A stretch of DNA of 8,734 nucleotides from Azoarcus sp. (GTDB taxonomy: Bacteria > Pseudomonadota > Gammaproteobacteria > Burkholderiales > Rhodocyclaceae). The DNA is taken from the NCBI GenBank assembly GCA_031268685.1, contig JAIRWW010000003.1:1-8734 (forward strand), in the 5' to 3' direction. The notes beneath the pieces were generated by a model that worked only from the letters and a program-made list of their open reading frames with translations, had not been told where the DNA came from and searched no databases. The position numbers and the translations under genes are program-made. This document shows, in pieces, positions 1-5,516 of this stretch (positions are counted from its first letter, which is position 1; the number at the start of each line of letters is the position of its first letter).

Positions 1-90
1 AAGCGGCAGCGGATGGCCGCCCGGATCGCCCACGCGCTCGACAAGGCGTACTTCGTTTGGTCGAGAACGCGAAGTGGGGCAGGGGGATGA
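1..90 (+). CDS. 3' end of an unidentified gene (partial)
   Basis: Frame 1 is open from the window edge to a TGA at 88-90 and encodes a 29-residue C-terminal tail containing ARIAHALDKAYFVW, which reads like a genuine helical protein end. The next gene's ATG (87-89) overlaps this stop as ATGA, a typical translational coupling signal, which supports the tail being real. Frames 2 and 3 are also open at the edge, so frame choice rests on the coupling and on protein-like composition. Too little is present to assign a family. Confidence 0.35.
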   Translation, partial: KRQRMAARIAHALDKAYFVWSRTRSGAGG

Positions 91-524
91 AAGCGCGCCA
101 CCCGGCCAGAACAGGCCGTTCGGTCAGTGCGTCCGGGCTTGCCCAGATGGGCGTGTGTGAGCAATTGGTGTTGCTTGAACACCTTCATGGCAAGCGCAGG
201 ACGAAGCAGCAACGCGCCGACATGGTCCGTGGCAATGCGGAGCATCTGCGATTTTACCGGGAGGGCCGAAAAGGGCGGTGTTTCATTGCGACGCTGGTTT
301 ATGGCGAAGGCAGGGAAGTTACCGTCCTGCGAGCATTTCGGGATCGAATATTGCGCCCCTTGCCGGCCGGGCGTCGCCTGATCCTCGCTTATTACGACAT
401 CGCGCCGGGGGTGTGCCGGATGCTGGCAGGGCGGCCCCGGCTGATCGGCTTGGTGCGGAGACTCCTTCGACCATTGGTGTGGGGGGCGAAGCACATCGTC
501 AGTTGCCGAGGTCATGATGCTTGA
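87..524 (+). CDS. small CFI-box domain protein
   Basis: A 145-residue basic protein of unknown function. The second half carries the CFI-box pattern: CFIATLVYG at about residues 65-73, then a VLRAFRDRIL segment, a glycine-arginine and tyrosine-rich stretch, and a final RPRLIGLVRRLLRPLV helix. This matches what I know of the C-terminal CFI-box (CFIATAxYG) domain of bacterial proteins, which has no established function. The N-terminal ~60 residues (LVLLEHLHGKRRTKQQRAD) look helical and charged and are not recognised. The ATG at 87 was chosen because a purine-rich GGGGCAGGGGG lies just upstream and it overlaps the previous stop as ATGA; an in-frame TTG at 57 has nothing to recommend it. The stop at 524 lies inside the next gene (11-bp overlap), so the two are probably co-translated. 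Confidence 0.72.
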   Translation: MKARHPARTGRSVSASGLAQMGVCEQLVLLEHLHGKRRTKQQRADMVRGNAEHLRFYREGRKGRCFIATLVYGEGREVTVLRAFRDRILRPLPAGRRLILAYYDIAPGVCRMLAGRPRLIGLVRRLLRPLVWGAKHIVSCRGHDA

Positions 525-1113
525 GTTGTCTGTTGTGATCCTGCTGCTTGCGCTCCTGGCGTGGTTCTGCCGATGGCGGCGAAAGCGGGGTTGGATGCCG
601 CGGGAGTTGCGGGATGCCGAACTGGCTTACGCTGAAAAGCTGTTCAAAGCGCCCGGACCTGTGGTACTGAGCGCCAAAGTCGACCGTGCCTACCGCAAAC
701 GGGATGGCGCTATCGTGTTGATGGAACTGAAAACGCGTCGTCGTCTCCGGAGCTATCCTTCCGATGTGATCGAGTTGTCGGCACAGCGCGTCGCACTCGT
801 GGGGCAGACGGGCGAGAGCGTTGAGCTACATGCCTATGTGGTTGTGCAAGAGCTTTCCGGGCAGCGTTTCGTGCAGCGCGTGGATTTGTTGGACGAAGCG
901 GCAGTCAGGAAACTGGTCGAGCGTAGGGAAGCTATCCTGGACGGTGATCTTCAGCCGAAGCGTGCCGGTTCATCGGCGCTTTGCCGGGGATGTGCTTATT
1001 CAGCAGTAGTTATGGTAAGGGTAAGGACAGCGGTTGCCTGCTGCCTCGGGATTAGCACCATGCTTGACTGGGAGTACCATCGCTGGTGTGTTTCGCGCGC
1101 AAGCTGCGGGTGA
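514..1113 (+). CDS. membrane-anchored Cas4/RecB-like PD-(D/E)XK nuclease, C-terminus frameshifted
   Basis: The 199-residue reading frame starts with a hydrophobic helix (residues about 5-19, LSVVILLLALLAWFC) followed by RWRRKRG, so the rest should face the cytoplasm. The nuclease core is visible: D57 in AKVDRAY, E71 and K73 in MELKTR (the E-x-K motif), then Q91 in ELSAQRVAL (the Q-motif helix). Two cysteines follow, C157 and C160 (CRGCAY), as in the iron-sulfur cluster of Cas4 proteins. The protein should therefore cut or trim DNA near the membrane; the pathway is unknown and no other cas gene or array is visible. The last ~34 residues after A164-V165 do not look like this family. Adding one T after base 1008 turns the sequence into CRGCAYSAVC, an exact C-x2-C-x5-C, with a natural end at the TAG at 1053-1055. 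The real product may thus end at 1055, or the gene may be inactivated. It overlaps the upstream CFI-box gene by 11 bp. Confidence 0.72.
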   Translation: MMLELSVVILLLALLAWFCRWRRKRGWMPRELRDAELAYAEKLFKAPGPVVLSAKVDRAYRKRDGAIVLMELKTRRRLRSYPSDVIELSAQRVALVGQTGESVELHAYVVVQELSGQRFVQRVDLLDEAAVRKLVERREAILDGDLQPKRAGSSALCRGCAYSAVVMVRVRTAVACCLGISTMLDWEYHRWCVSRASCG

Positions 1114-1190
1114 TGGATGGATACTTATTTTACCTTCAACCCGCCAACCTGCTCCTTGGGCGGATCAGGGATTCCGAGTTGACGATGCTG

Positions 1191-1202
1191 GGGCCGATTC
1201 CC
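1191..1202 (+). repeat. 12-bp direct repeat, left copy (GGGCCGATTCCC)
   Basis: Identical to 2918-2929 in the same orientation; the two copies bracket the integrase gene. In this copy one more G and one more C extend it to GGGGCCGATTCCCC, giving a short partial dyad. It could be an integrase or regulator binding site, part of an attachment site, or chance. Homology between the copies does not extend beyond the 12 bp. Confidence 0.5.
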
Positions 1203-1234
1203 CGACCGCGCGAAAACCCCAACAGCCCGCAAGC

Positions 1235-1258
1235 GGGGGCATGTGTGGGGGCATGATG
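1235..1258 (+). repeat. tandem 12-bp repeat (GGGGGCATG core, two copies)
   Basis: GGGGGCATGTGT at 1235-1246 is followed directly by GGGGGCATGATG at 1247-1258, so the nine-base core repeats with a 12-bp period. Short tandem G-rich repeats of this kind are common beside integrase genes and attachment sites as protein-binding arms. Here the only visible integrase is of the serine type, which does not normally use arm sites, so they may be left from an older tyrosine-integrase element or bind another protein. Confidence 0.55.
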
Positions 1259-1285
1259 TGGTTAATATACGGTAACTCATCGGTT

Positions 1286-2860
1286 TTATTTGGTTTTTTC
1301 GCCCTGTTTTGTTCCTTCCCCCGCAACCAGCGTTATTTTCAGAGCACCGGCCAGCCCGGCGCTCTGGATTTCTGCTGTCAGCGTCCCGTTCTCAGGTATC
1401 AAGCGAACTTGACCGATCAGATCCCGCAGCGCCTCGCGGGCGCTGGCTACGTCTTCGACAGACTCCAGCCGATCTACCAGATCGCGGTAAATCTCCCGTG
1501 CGCGGGGGAGCATCTGCGACGGCTCATATTGCTCGATCAAGCGCAGCTCATCGTGCGCGCAGGCCACGGCATCCTCAGCATCGAGCAGCGCCTGTTTCGT
1601 CGTGGGCGTGATGATGCCCGCCCGGATCGCGGTGAGGATGTTGTCGCGCTCCCGGCCCGCCTTCGCCAGTCTGGCCTTGGCTGCGGCTGGATCGGGCTGG
1701 AACGACTCCAGCAGCTTCCGGGTTTCTTGCTCGAACGTCCGGTACGCCGTCTCCGACAGCAACATCATCTTGACGTTTGCGAGCAGTTCCTTTTCGACCG
1801 TCGCGCGGCGCACCTTGAGTTCGTTTCCGCAGGCCGCCGCGCCACGATCCTTATGCGTCGCGCACCCGTAGCGCCGCTGGTCTTGCATCACGTAGGCACC
1901 GCCGCAGACTCCGCACACAAGAAGCCCTGAAAACAGATACTTAGGCTTCCTTCCGCCAGCGCCGCGGCCAAGACGTTGCCGCTGTGCCGTGCCCAGGCGC
2001 ATGGCTTTTATCCGCGCTTCGACTGCCGTCCACGTCGCCTCATCGACGATCCGCAACTCAGGCGAATCGACAATGACCCAATCGGAACGCGGGCGGATCG
2101 TCCGCCGTCGCCGCCCCGTCGCCGGGTCTTTTGTCCATTCCGTCCGGTTCCAGACCTGCTGTCCGGCATAGATCGGATTGCCGAGCATCCCGAGCATTTT
2201 GTTGTCCGGGTACAGTGCCGAGTGCGCCCAGAACCCGCCGCGCGCGCTTGGCACGCCTCGGGCGTTTAGTTCGTCGGCAATTTGCCTGGGGCTGGCCCCG
2301 GCGGCATAACGCTCGAAAACGTAACGCACCCAGCGCGCTTCGTCCTCGAAAACGTGCCGTCGCCACCCCTTCCCGTCGGACGTGCTCCGGTAGCCGTATG
2401 GCTGCCCGCCTGCGCTGTAGCCGTCGAGCGCCTGCCCCTTCAGGCCACGGTGCGTCTTCTTGGCCAGATCGTCGAGATACAATTCCGACATCAGCCCGCG
2501 CAGGCCGGTTTCCAACTTGTACCCGTCCCGCGCCGTGTCCGTCCCGTCTGATACACCGATCACGCGCACGCCAGCGTATTTGAGCCGCCGGATAACCTGC
2601 GCCGACTCGATGTGATCGCGCGAAAGCCGGGAAAGATCATCGATCAGCAGTACATCGAAGGCGCCAACTTCAGCGGCTTCGAGCAAGGCCCGGTATCCGG
2701 GTCTATCCTTCCGCGACCCGGACATTGCTTGATCTTGATAGAGGGCAGGAGTTGGCCAAGCCTGGCGCGCGCAAAAAGCCTCGATATTACGTAGCTGGTC
2801 GCGGATCGATGCTTCGCGCTGTTGATCTGATGAGAATCGGCAATACGCTGCGGTTCGCAT
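1286..2860 (-). CDS. large serine integrase / recombinase
   Basis: A 524-residue site-specific recombinase that would integrate and excise the element through a covalent phosphoserine intermediate. The N-terminal resolvase fold begins at once: Y6-x-R8-x-S10 (S10 the predicted nucleophile), then SGSRKDRPGY at about 47-56 and the catalytic DDLSRLSRD at about 74-82. The long connecting helix and the start of the recombinase domain follow (GGQPYGYR at about 151-158, PRQIADELNARGVPS). A zinc ribbon has C316, C319, C333 and C344. A coiled-coil region (about 355-450) and a basic tail complete the usual layout of large serine integrases, at a normal length. The ATG at 2858-2860 is the first start after an in-frame stop upstream and matches the family's usual N-terminus (MRTAAYCRFSS). 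It lies 9 bases after the stop of the 52-residue ORF and has only a weak, distant GGAG, so it is probably translated by reinitiation. It is the last gene of the minus-strand operon. Confidence 0.95.
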   Translation of the reverse strand: MRTAAYCRFSSDQQREASIRDQLRNIEAFCARQAWPTPALYQDQAMSGSRKDRPGYRALLEAAEVGAFDVLLIDDLSRLSRDHIESAQVIRRLKYAGVRVIGVSDGTDTARDGYKLETGLRGLMSELYLDDLAKKTHRGLKGQALDGYSAGGQPYGYRSTSDGKGWRRHVFEDEARWVRYVFERYAAGASPRQIADELNARGVPSARGGFWAHSALYPDNKMLGMLGNPIYAGQQVWNRTEWTKDPATGRRRRTIRPRSDWVIVDSPELRIVDEATWTAVEARIKAMRLGTAQRQRLGRGAGGRKPKYLFSGLLVCGVCGGAYVMQDQRRYGCATHKDRGAAACGNELKVRRATVEKELLANVKMMLLSETAYRTFEQETRKLLESFQPDPAAAKARLAKAGRERDNILTAIRAGIITPTTKQALLDAEDAVACAHDELRLIEQYEPSQMLPRAREIYRDLVDRLESVEDVASAREALRDLIGQVRLIPENGTLTAEIQSAGLAGALKITLVAGEGTKQGEKTK

Positions 2861-2869
2861 AGTCGCAGA

Positions 2870-3028
2870 CTACGCCGTCCGCTCCGGATCTTGAACAGGG
2901 GGGCGATTTGTACACTTGGGCCGATTCCCGCGTGGTTGCGGGACTTTATGGCGCAAATAAGCGTTGACGGCTTGGGCAGCCAAAATGTGGGCTAACCGAG
3001 ACAGCGGGCTTGTCAAAGTTTTCTTCAT
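2870..3028 (-). CDS. small 52-residue ORF between methyltransferase and integrase
   Basis: The ATG at 3026-3028 overlaps the stop of the C5-methyltransferase gene as ATGA, with GGAAG 6-10 bases upstream as a ribosome binding site; it ends at a TAG (2870-2872) just 9 bases before the integrase start. It thus fills the whole gap exactly, a strong contextual argument that it is a gene. The N-terminal half is a likely amphipathic helix (SPLSRLAHILAAQAVNAYL); the C-terminal half is proline-rich and basic with one cysteine. I do not assign a function. Its placement fits a small accessory factor for the integrase, such as a regulator or directionality factor, but that is only inference. Confidence 0.6.
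   Translation of the reverse strand: MKKTLTSPLSRLAHILAAQAVNAYLRHKVPQPRGNRPKCTNRPPVQDPERTA
2918..2929 (+). repeat. 12-bp direct repeat, right copy (GGGCCGATTCCC)
   Basis: Second copy of the 12-mer at 1191-1202, here inside the 3' half of the 52-residue ORF and 58 bp upstream of the integrase start. It partly overlaps a 6-bp inverted repeat (TCCCGC at 2926-2931, GCGGGA at 2938-2943, loop GTGGTT), so the region could form a hairpin in the mRNA ahead of the integrase gene. Confidence 0.5.
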
Positions 3029-4581
3029 GCCAACTTCCGGATAGCCAGTTCAGGCGCGTTCGCGCGCAAGAACGTGGTAGCGCAGACAGAGTTGACGCTG
3101 TTCCCGCACATGCGTACCTGCGCCGAAATTGAAAACCGCCGACCATCGTGTCCTCGCTCGATCTCGTAGTTCTCGGGAAAATCCTGCGCGCGGTATAACT
3201 CACGCGGACTGAGCATCCGAAGCCGGATGTCGGTGATGACGTATGGTTCACCGGACAGCCACGTTGTGACCAGCGCCAAACGGTCTTTCGTCGTGATCGT
3301 CGCCGCAGGGCTACGCATGTCGAGCGGTCCGCCTTTGCCGTAGTAGCTCATCAGAAACGCCACGACGCGCGCCGAGGCGGCCTCGTCCGCTTGAGAGAGC
3401 GCCACGGTTACGAGTTGTTGCTGGCTGCCGGTTGCTGTGATGGTGGACAACGGCGCATCCATCGGTCGCCCGTCGACCGTGTTGAATCCGCCGTTTGCCT
3501 GTATCAGCCAGGCCGTGACCAGCGCCGTGTCGGCTTTGGCCGTGATTGTGTTTATCGGCTCGCCGACGGATTTCGGCTCGGTTTGAGCGGCGCGTCCGCC
3601 GACGCCCGTGAGGACGGGCGCAACCAGCGCGAACTCGCCGCGATGCGCGGTGGTGATGGTCTTGAGCAGCTCGGAGACGGGATAGCACCGAACCGCGCCA
3701 ACGTGTGTCACGGGGATGATGAACGGCTCTCTGCTCCTCAGAACGTAGCGCACGATGCCGCGCGCGATCCGCCGCAACGTGGCATCGGCCAGCGGCTTTT
3801 TCCGGTCGAAAATCGACCGGCCCAAGTCGGAAAAATCAATGCATTCCGCCGCCGCTCTCCACTTTTTCTGCCCCATGGCAGGCGTTTTAAAATGGGTCGG
3901 CAACGGCCAGCGAATACCATGCCTGTCGCGGCGGGCGATCATAAACAGCCGCTCGCGGGTGGTGTGTCCGCCATAATCCGCAGCGTTGAGTACGCGCCAC
4001 TCGACCACGTACTCCAAGCACTCCAGCGCCGCGACGAACGCGCGCCACGTCGCCCCTGCGCGCTCCGGATCGGGAATGAGAAATTGCTGCTCGACGGGCG
4101 TGCGCTCGCCTGGCTCGGCGATGCTCCCATCCAGGCGCACCACGCGGCCCGTCGCCCGGTCGCGCTTGGCAAGCAGCGGCCCCCATTTGAGAATTTGTTT
4201 GACGTTCTCCAGGCTAATCACGTCGGGCTGCACTTGCCCGGCCCAGCGGATAGCAACCCATGTTAGCGCCCGGATTTTGCCGTTGCGCGGCTGGCCGCCC
4301 CGCGCCTGCGAATGGTGGGTGCAGTCCGGCGATAGATGCAGCCAGCCTACCGGACGGCCCTGCGTAGCGGCGCGCGGGCAGACCTCGAAGACGTCGGCCA
4401 CGAAGTGGCGGGTCTGCGGGTGGTTCCTGCGGTGCATTGAAAGCGCATCGTCATTGTGGTTGATGGCGATGTCAGGCGAGCGTCCAAAAGCGCGCTCGAA
4501 AGCTACCGACATGCCGCCGCCGCCCGCGAAAAGGTCGACAATTAGCTTGAGCTGGATATCGAGTATGTATTGCCTAGTCAT
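3025..4581 (-). CDS. C5-cytosine DNA methyltransferase (phage type)
   Basis: A 518-residue enzyme that would transfer a methyl group from SAM to carbon 5 of cytosine in a DNA target. Motifs in order: I, VDLFAGGGG at about 15-23; IV, SPDCTHHSQA at 84-93 with C87 as nucleophile; VI, ENV at 125-127; VIII, TTRERLFMIARR at about 207-218; a long variable target-recognition region from about 280 to 450; IX, RMLSPRELYRAQDFP at 455-469; X, GNSV at 493-496. Motif IV reads S-P-D-C instead of the commoner P-C-Q, a variant I associate with phage-borne enzymes. The recognition region contains four spaced TIT motifs (308, 345, 380, 428), each followed by a basic or polar stretch and, in at least three, LVT/LVA. 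The start overlaps the end of the upstream methyltransferase gene by 8 bp and the stop overlaps the next ORF as ATGA. No restriction endonuclease is nearby, so protection of element DNA is the likely role. The target sequence cannot be predicted. Confidence 0.94.
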   Translation of the reverse strand: MTRQYILDIQLKLIVDLFAGGGGMSVAFERAFGRSPDIAINHNDDALSMHRRNHPQTRHFVADVFEVCPRAATQGRPVGWLHLSPDCTHHSQARGGQPRNGKIRALTWVAIRWAGQVQPDVISLENVKQILKWGPLLAKRDRATGRVVRLDGSIAEPGERTPVEQQFLIPDPERAGATWRAFVAALECLEYVVEWRVLNAADYGGHTTRERLFMIARRDRHGIRWPLPTHFKTPAMGQKKWRAAAECIDFSDLGRSIFDRKKPLADATLRRIARGIVRYVLRSREPFIIPVTHVGAVRCYPVSELLKTITTAHRGEFALVAPVLTGVGGRAAQTEPKSVGEPINTITAKADTALVTAWLIQANGGFNTVDGRPMDAPLSTITATGSQQQLVTVALSQADEAASARVVAFLMSYYGKGGPLDMRSPAATITTKDRLALVTTWLSGEPYVITDIRLRMLSPRELYRAQDFPENYEIERGHDGRRFSISAQVRMCGNSVNSVCATTFLRANAPELAIRKLA

Positions 4582-5074
4582 TTGCAGCGCCTGGTTTTAA
4601 AAAGACCAGCCAGTGACTTCCCGCCTGCTTTGGCCTCTTATTACCAAAAAGCGGTTTTTCGTCCGTCAGTGCCAGCACTTGAGAAAGCGCGATTTGTACC
4701 TCACTCCACTTGAAGACCAGTACGCCTTGTGCTTCCAGTACGCGGAAACATTCTGCGAAACCTTTTCGCAAATCTTCGCGCCAATCTATTGATAATTTTC
4801 CATATTTGAAGGCCAACCATGAGCGCGGGCCGGCGCGTACCAAGTGCGGCGGATCAAAGACAACTAGCCGAAATGCGCCATCGACGAACGGCAAATAACG
4901 AAAATCCAAAATTGCATCTGGATCAATGTTTAAAATGCGCGGCCTATTTACACCATGAGAATGATCTGTGAGAGCAATAGTTTCGCGTCTCTTATCGCCG
5001 AAGATTGCATTAGGGCATTTGGAATCGAACCAGAACATACGGCTGCCGCAGCAGGGATCAAGAATTGTTTTCAT
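4574..5074 (-). CDS. small SAM-dependent methyltransferase (phage type)
   Basis: A 166-residue class I methyltransferase. The N-terminal DPCCGSRMF (6-14) takes the place of SAM-binding motif I, and VVFDPPHL (71-78) is the catalytic DPPY-like motif IV of amino-methyltransferases. A KYGKL segment, a GVLVFKWSE strand (117-125) and a C-terminal SHWLVFLKP follow. The layout matches small methyltransferases I know from phage genomes next to Dcm-like enzymes; the DPPH motif suggests an exocyclic amino group (adenine N6 or cytosine N4) as target, but another substrate is possible. There is no separate recognition domain, so specificity is likely short or needs a partner. It starts inside the end of the upstream gene (17-bp overlap) with GGAAA as ribosome binding site, and its stop overlaps the C5-methyltransferase start. 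Its DNA is more AT-rich than that of the C5 enzyme. Confidence 0.82.
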   Translation of the reverse strand: MKTILDPCCGSRMFWFDSKCPNAIFGDKRRETIALTDHSHGVNRPRILNIDPDAILDFRYLPFVDGAFRLVVFDPPHLVRAGPRSWLAFKYGKLSIDWREDLRKGFAECFRVLEAQGVLVFKWSEVQIALSQVLALTDEKPLFGNKRPKQAGSHWLVFLKPGAAND

Positions 5075-5405
5075 TGCTTATTTCCGGATCGCCGAGCAAT
5101 TCCCTTAAGCGCGGATGCAGTTCTAGATACTCGCAATCCGGATCAATTATTGCGCTTTTCGGATTGGCAATTGCGTAATAACCCCAAATAACGCGGGAAA
5201 TACATGCAGCATCAAATGACAATATTTTTTCAGTAAATGCCATTGCATGCGCGCAGTCACCAGAATGGAATTCTGGCCATATGTCGTCGTTTACGTTAAA
5301 AGACGACAATGATTTCTCCGGACTCACCAAGAATTTCAGCAAATTAAGAGACTCTTTTAGATCATCTTCATCTGCTCTTGCGATGTGCATCACGCCAAAT
5401 TTCAT
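5058..5405 (-). CDS. hypothetical protein, 115 residues, acidic
   Basis: I do not recognise this family. The protein is acidic and soluble-looking, without a membrane segment or signal peptide. It begins MKFGVMHIARADEDDLKESLN; the middle holds HSGDCAHAMAFTEKI and AACISRVIWGYYAIANP, and it ends in an acidic, asparagine-rich tail. Histidines and cysteines in the middle (HSGDCAHA) could bind metal, but this is not a known motif. The start has GAGGT about 6 bases upstream and overlaps the stop of the 25-residue ORF as ATGA. The end overlaps the methyltransferase start by 17 bp, so all three are probably translated together. It sits in the most AT-rich part of the operon, a likely separate acquisition. 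Confidence 0.68.
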   Translation of the reverse strand: MKFGVMHIARADEDDLKESLNLLKFLVSPEKSLSSFNVNDDIWPEFHSGDCAHAMAFTEKILSFDAACISRVIWGYYAIANPKSAIIDPDCEYLELHPRLRELLGDPEISNENNS

Positions 5406-5479
5406 TTCGGCACCTCACTCCATTCGCGCCCGTCGAGTAGTCGACCGGCTTTCTGTTTTTGAAAGTTCAGTGACGGCAT
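5402..5479 (-). CDS. 25-residue mini-ORF, possible fusion remnant of two phage genes
   Basis: A perfect AAGGAGG (5485-5491) lies 5 bases before an ATG at 5477-5479, and the ORF ends in ATGA overlapping the next start, so it is very likely translated. The product is MPSLNFQKQ followed by KAGRLLDGREWSEVPK. From memory, the first part resembles the N-terminus of phage ASCH-domain proteins and the second the C-terminus of phage Gp37-like DUF5131 proteins, both common in phage operons next to methyltransferases. An in-frame deletion joining the two would give exactly this. A short inverted repeat (GTCGA at 5432-5436, TCGAC at 5441-5445) lies inside it. Function, if any, may be only to couple translation to the next gene. 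Confidence 0.5.
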   Translation of the reverse strand: MPSLNFQKQKAGRLLDGREWSEVPK

Positions 5480-5484
5480 ATCAG

Positions 5485-5491
5485 CCTCCTT
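5485..5491 (-). promoter_or_regulatory. strong Shine-Dalgarno (AAGGAGG)
   Basis: Seven-base match to the anti-SD of 16S rRNA, spaced 5 bases from the ATG of the 25-residue ORF. It is the best ribosome binding site in the operon and lies in the only clear gap (5480-5516), so it probably restarts translation for the 25-residue ORF and the genes coupled behind it. Confidence 0.75.
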
Positions 5492-5516
5492 AACGGTGGA
5501 TGTGATACAGCAAACA

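Larger units (their letters stand above)
1056..1285. other. intergenic junction, probable element end (att region)
   Basis: This 230-bp stretch lies between two convergent operons: the nuclease gene and the 3' end of the integrase gene. It holds one copy of a 12-bp sequence shared with the other side of the integrase gene, a 12-bp tandem repeat, and a short CCCGC-AA-GCGGG inverted repeat at 1226-1237. Large serine integrases usually lie next to their attachment site, and here the gene's 3' side meets the presumed host operon, so an attL or attR site is expected here or just to the left. The exact core cannot be read from one junction. No strong terminator is seen; on the minus strand the weak inverted repeat is followed after nine bases by TTTT. 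Confidence 0.4.

Noticed and set aside
514..1055. CRISPR adaptation locus, because of the Cas4-like protein
   Set aside because: No repeat-spacer array and no cas1 or cas2 are present, and the N-terminal membrane helix is unlike CRISPR Cas4.
1213..1239. Rho-independent terminator for the integrase operon
   Set aside because: The CCCGC/GCGGG stem has only a two-base loop and is separated by nine bases from a run of just four T, too weak to call.
1034..1930. Long plus-strand open frame of 298 codons
   Set aside because: Most of it is antisense to the integrase gene, whose catalytic and zinc motifs are clear; the reading is a GC-rich shadow with no family features.
3391..4600. Long plus-strand open frames across the C5-methyltransferase
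   Set aside because: They mirror a gene with all methyltransferase motifs in order, and their translations are arginine- and alanine-rich without domains.
3025..5074. Complete restriction-modification system
   Set aside because: Both enzymes are methyltransferases, and none of the neighbouring genes in the operon looks like a restriction endonuclease.
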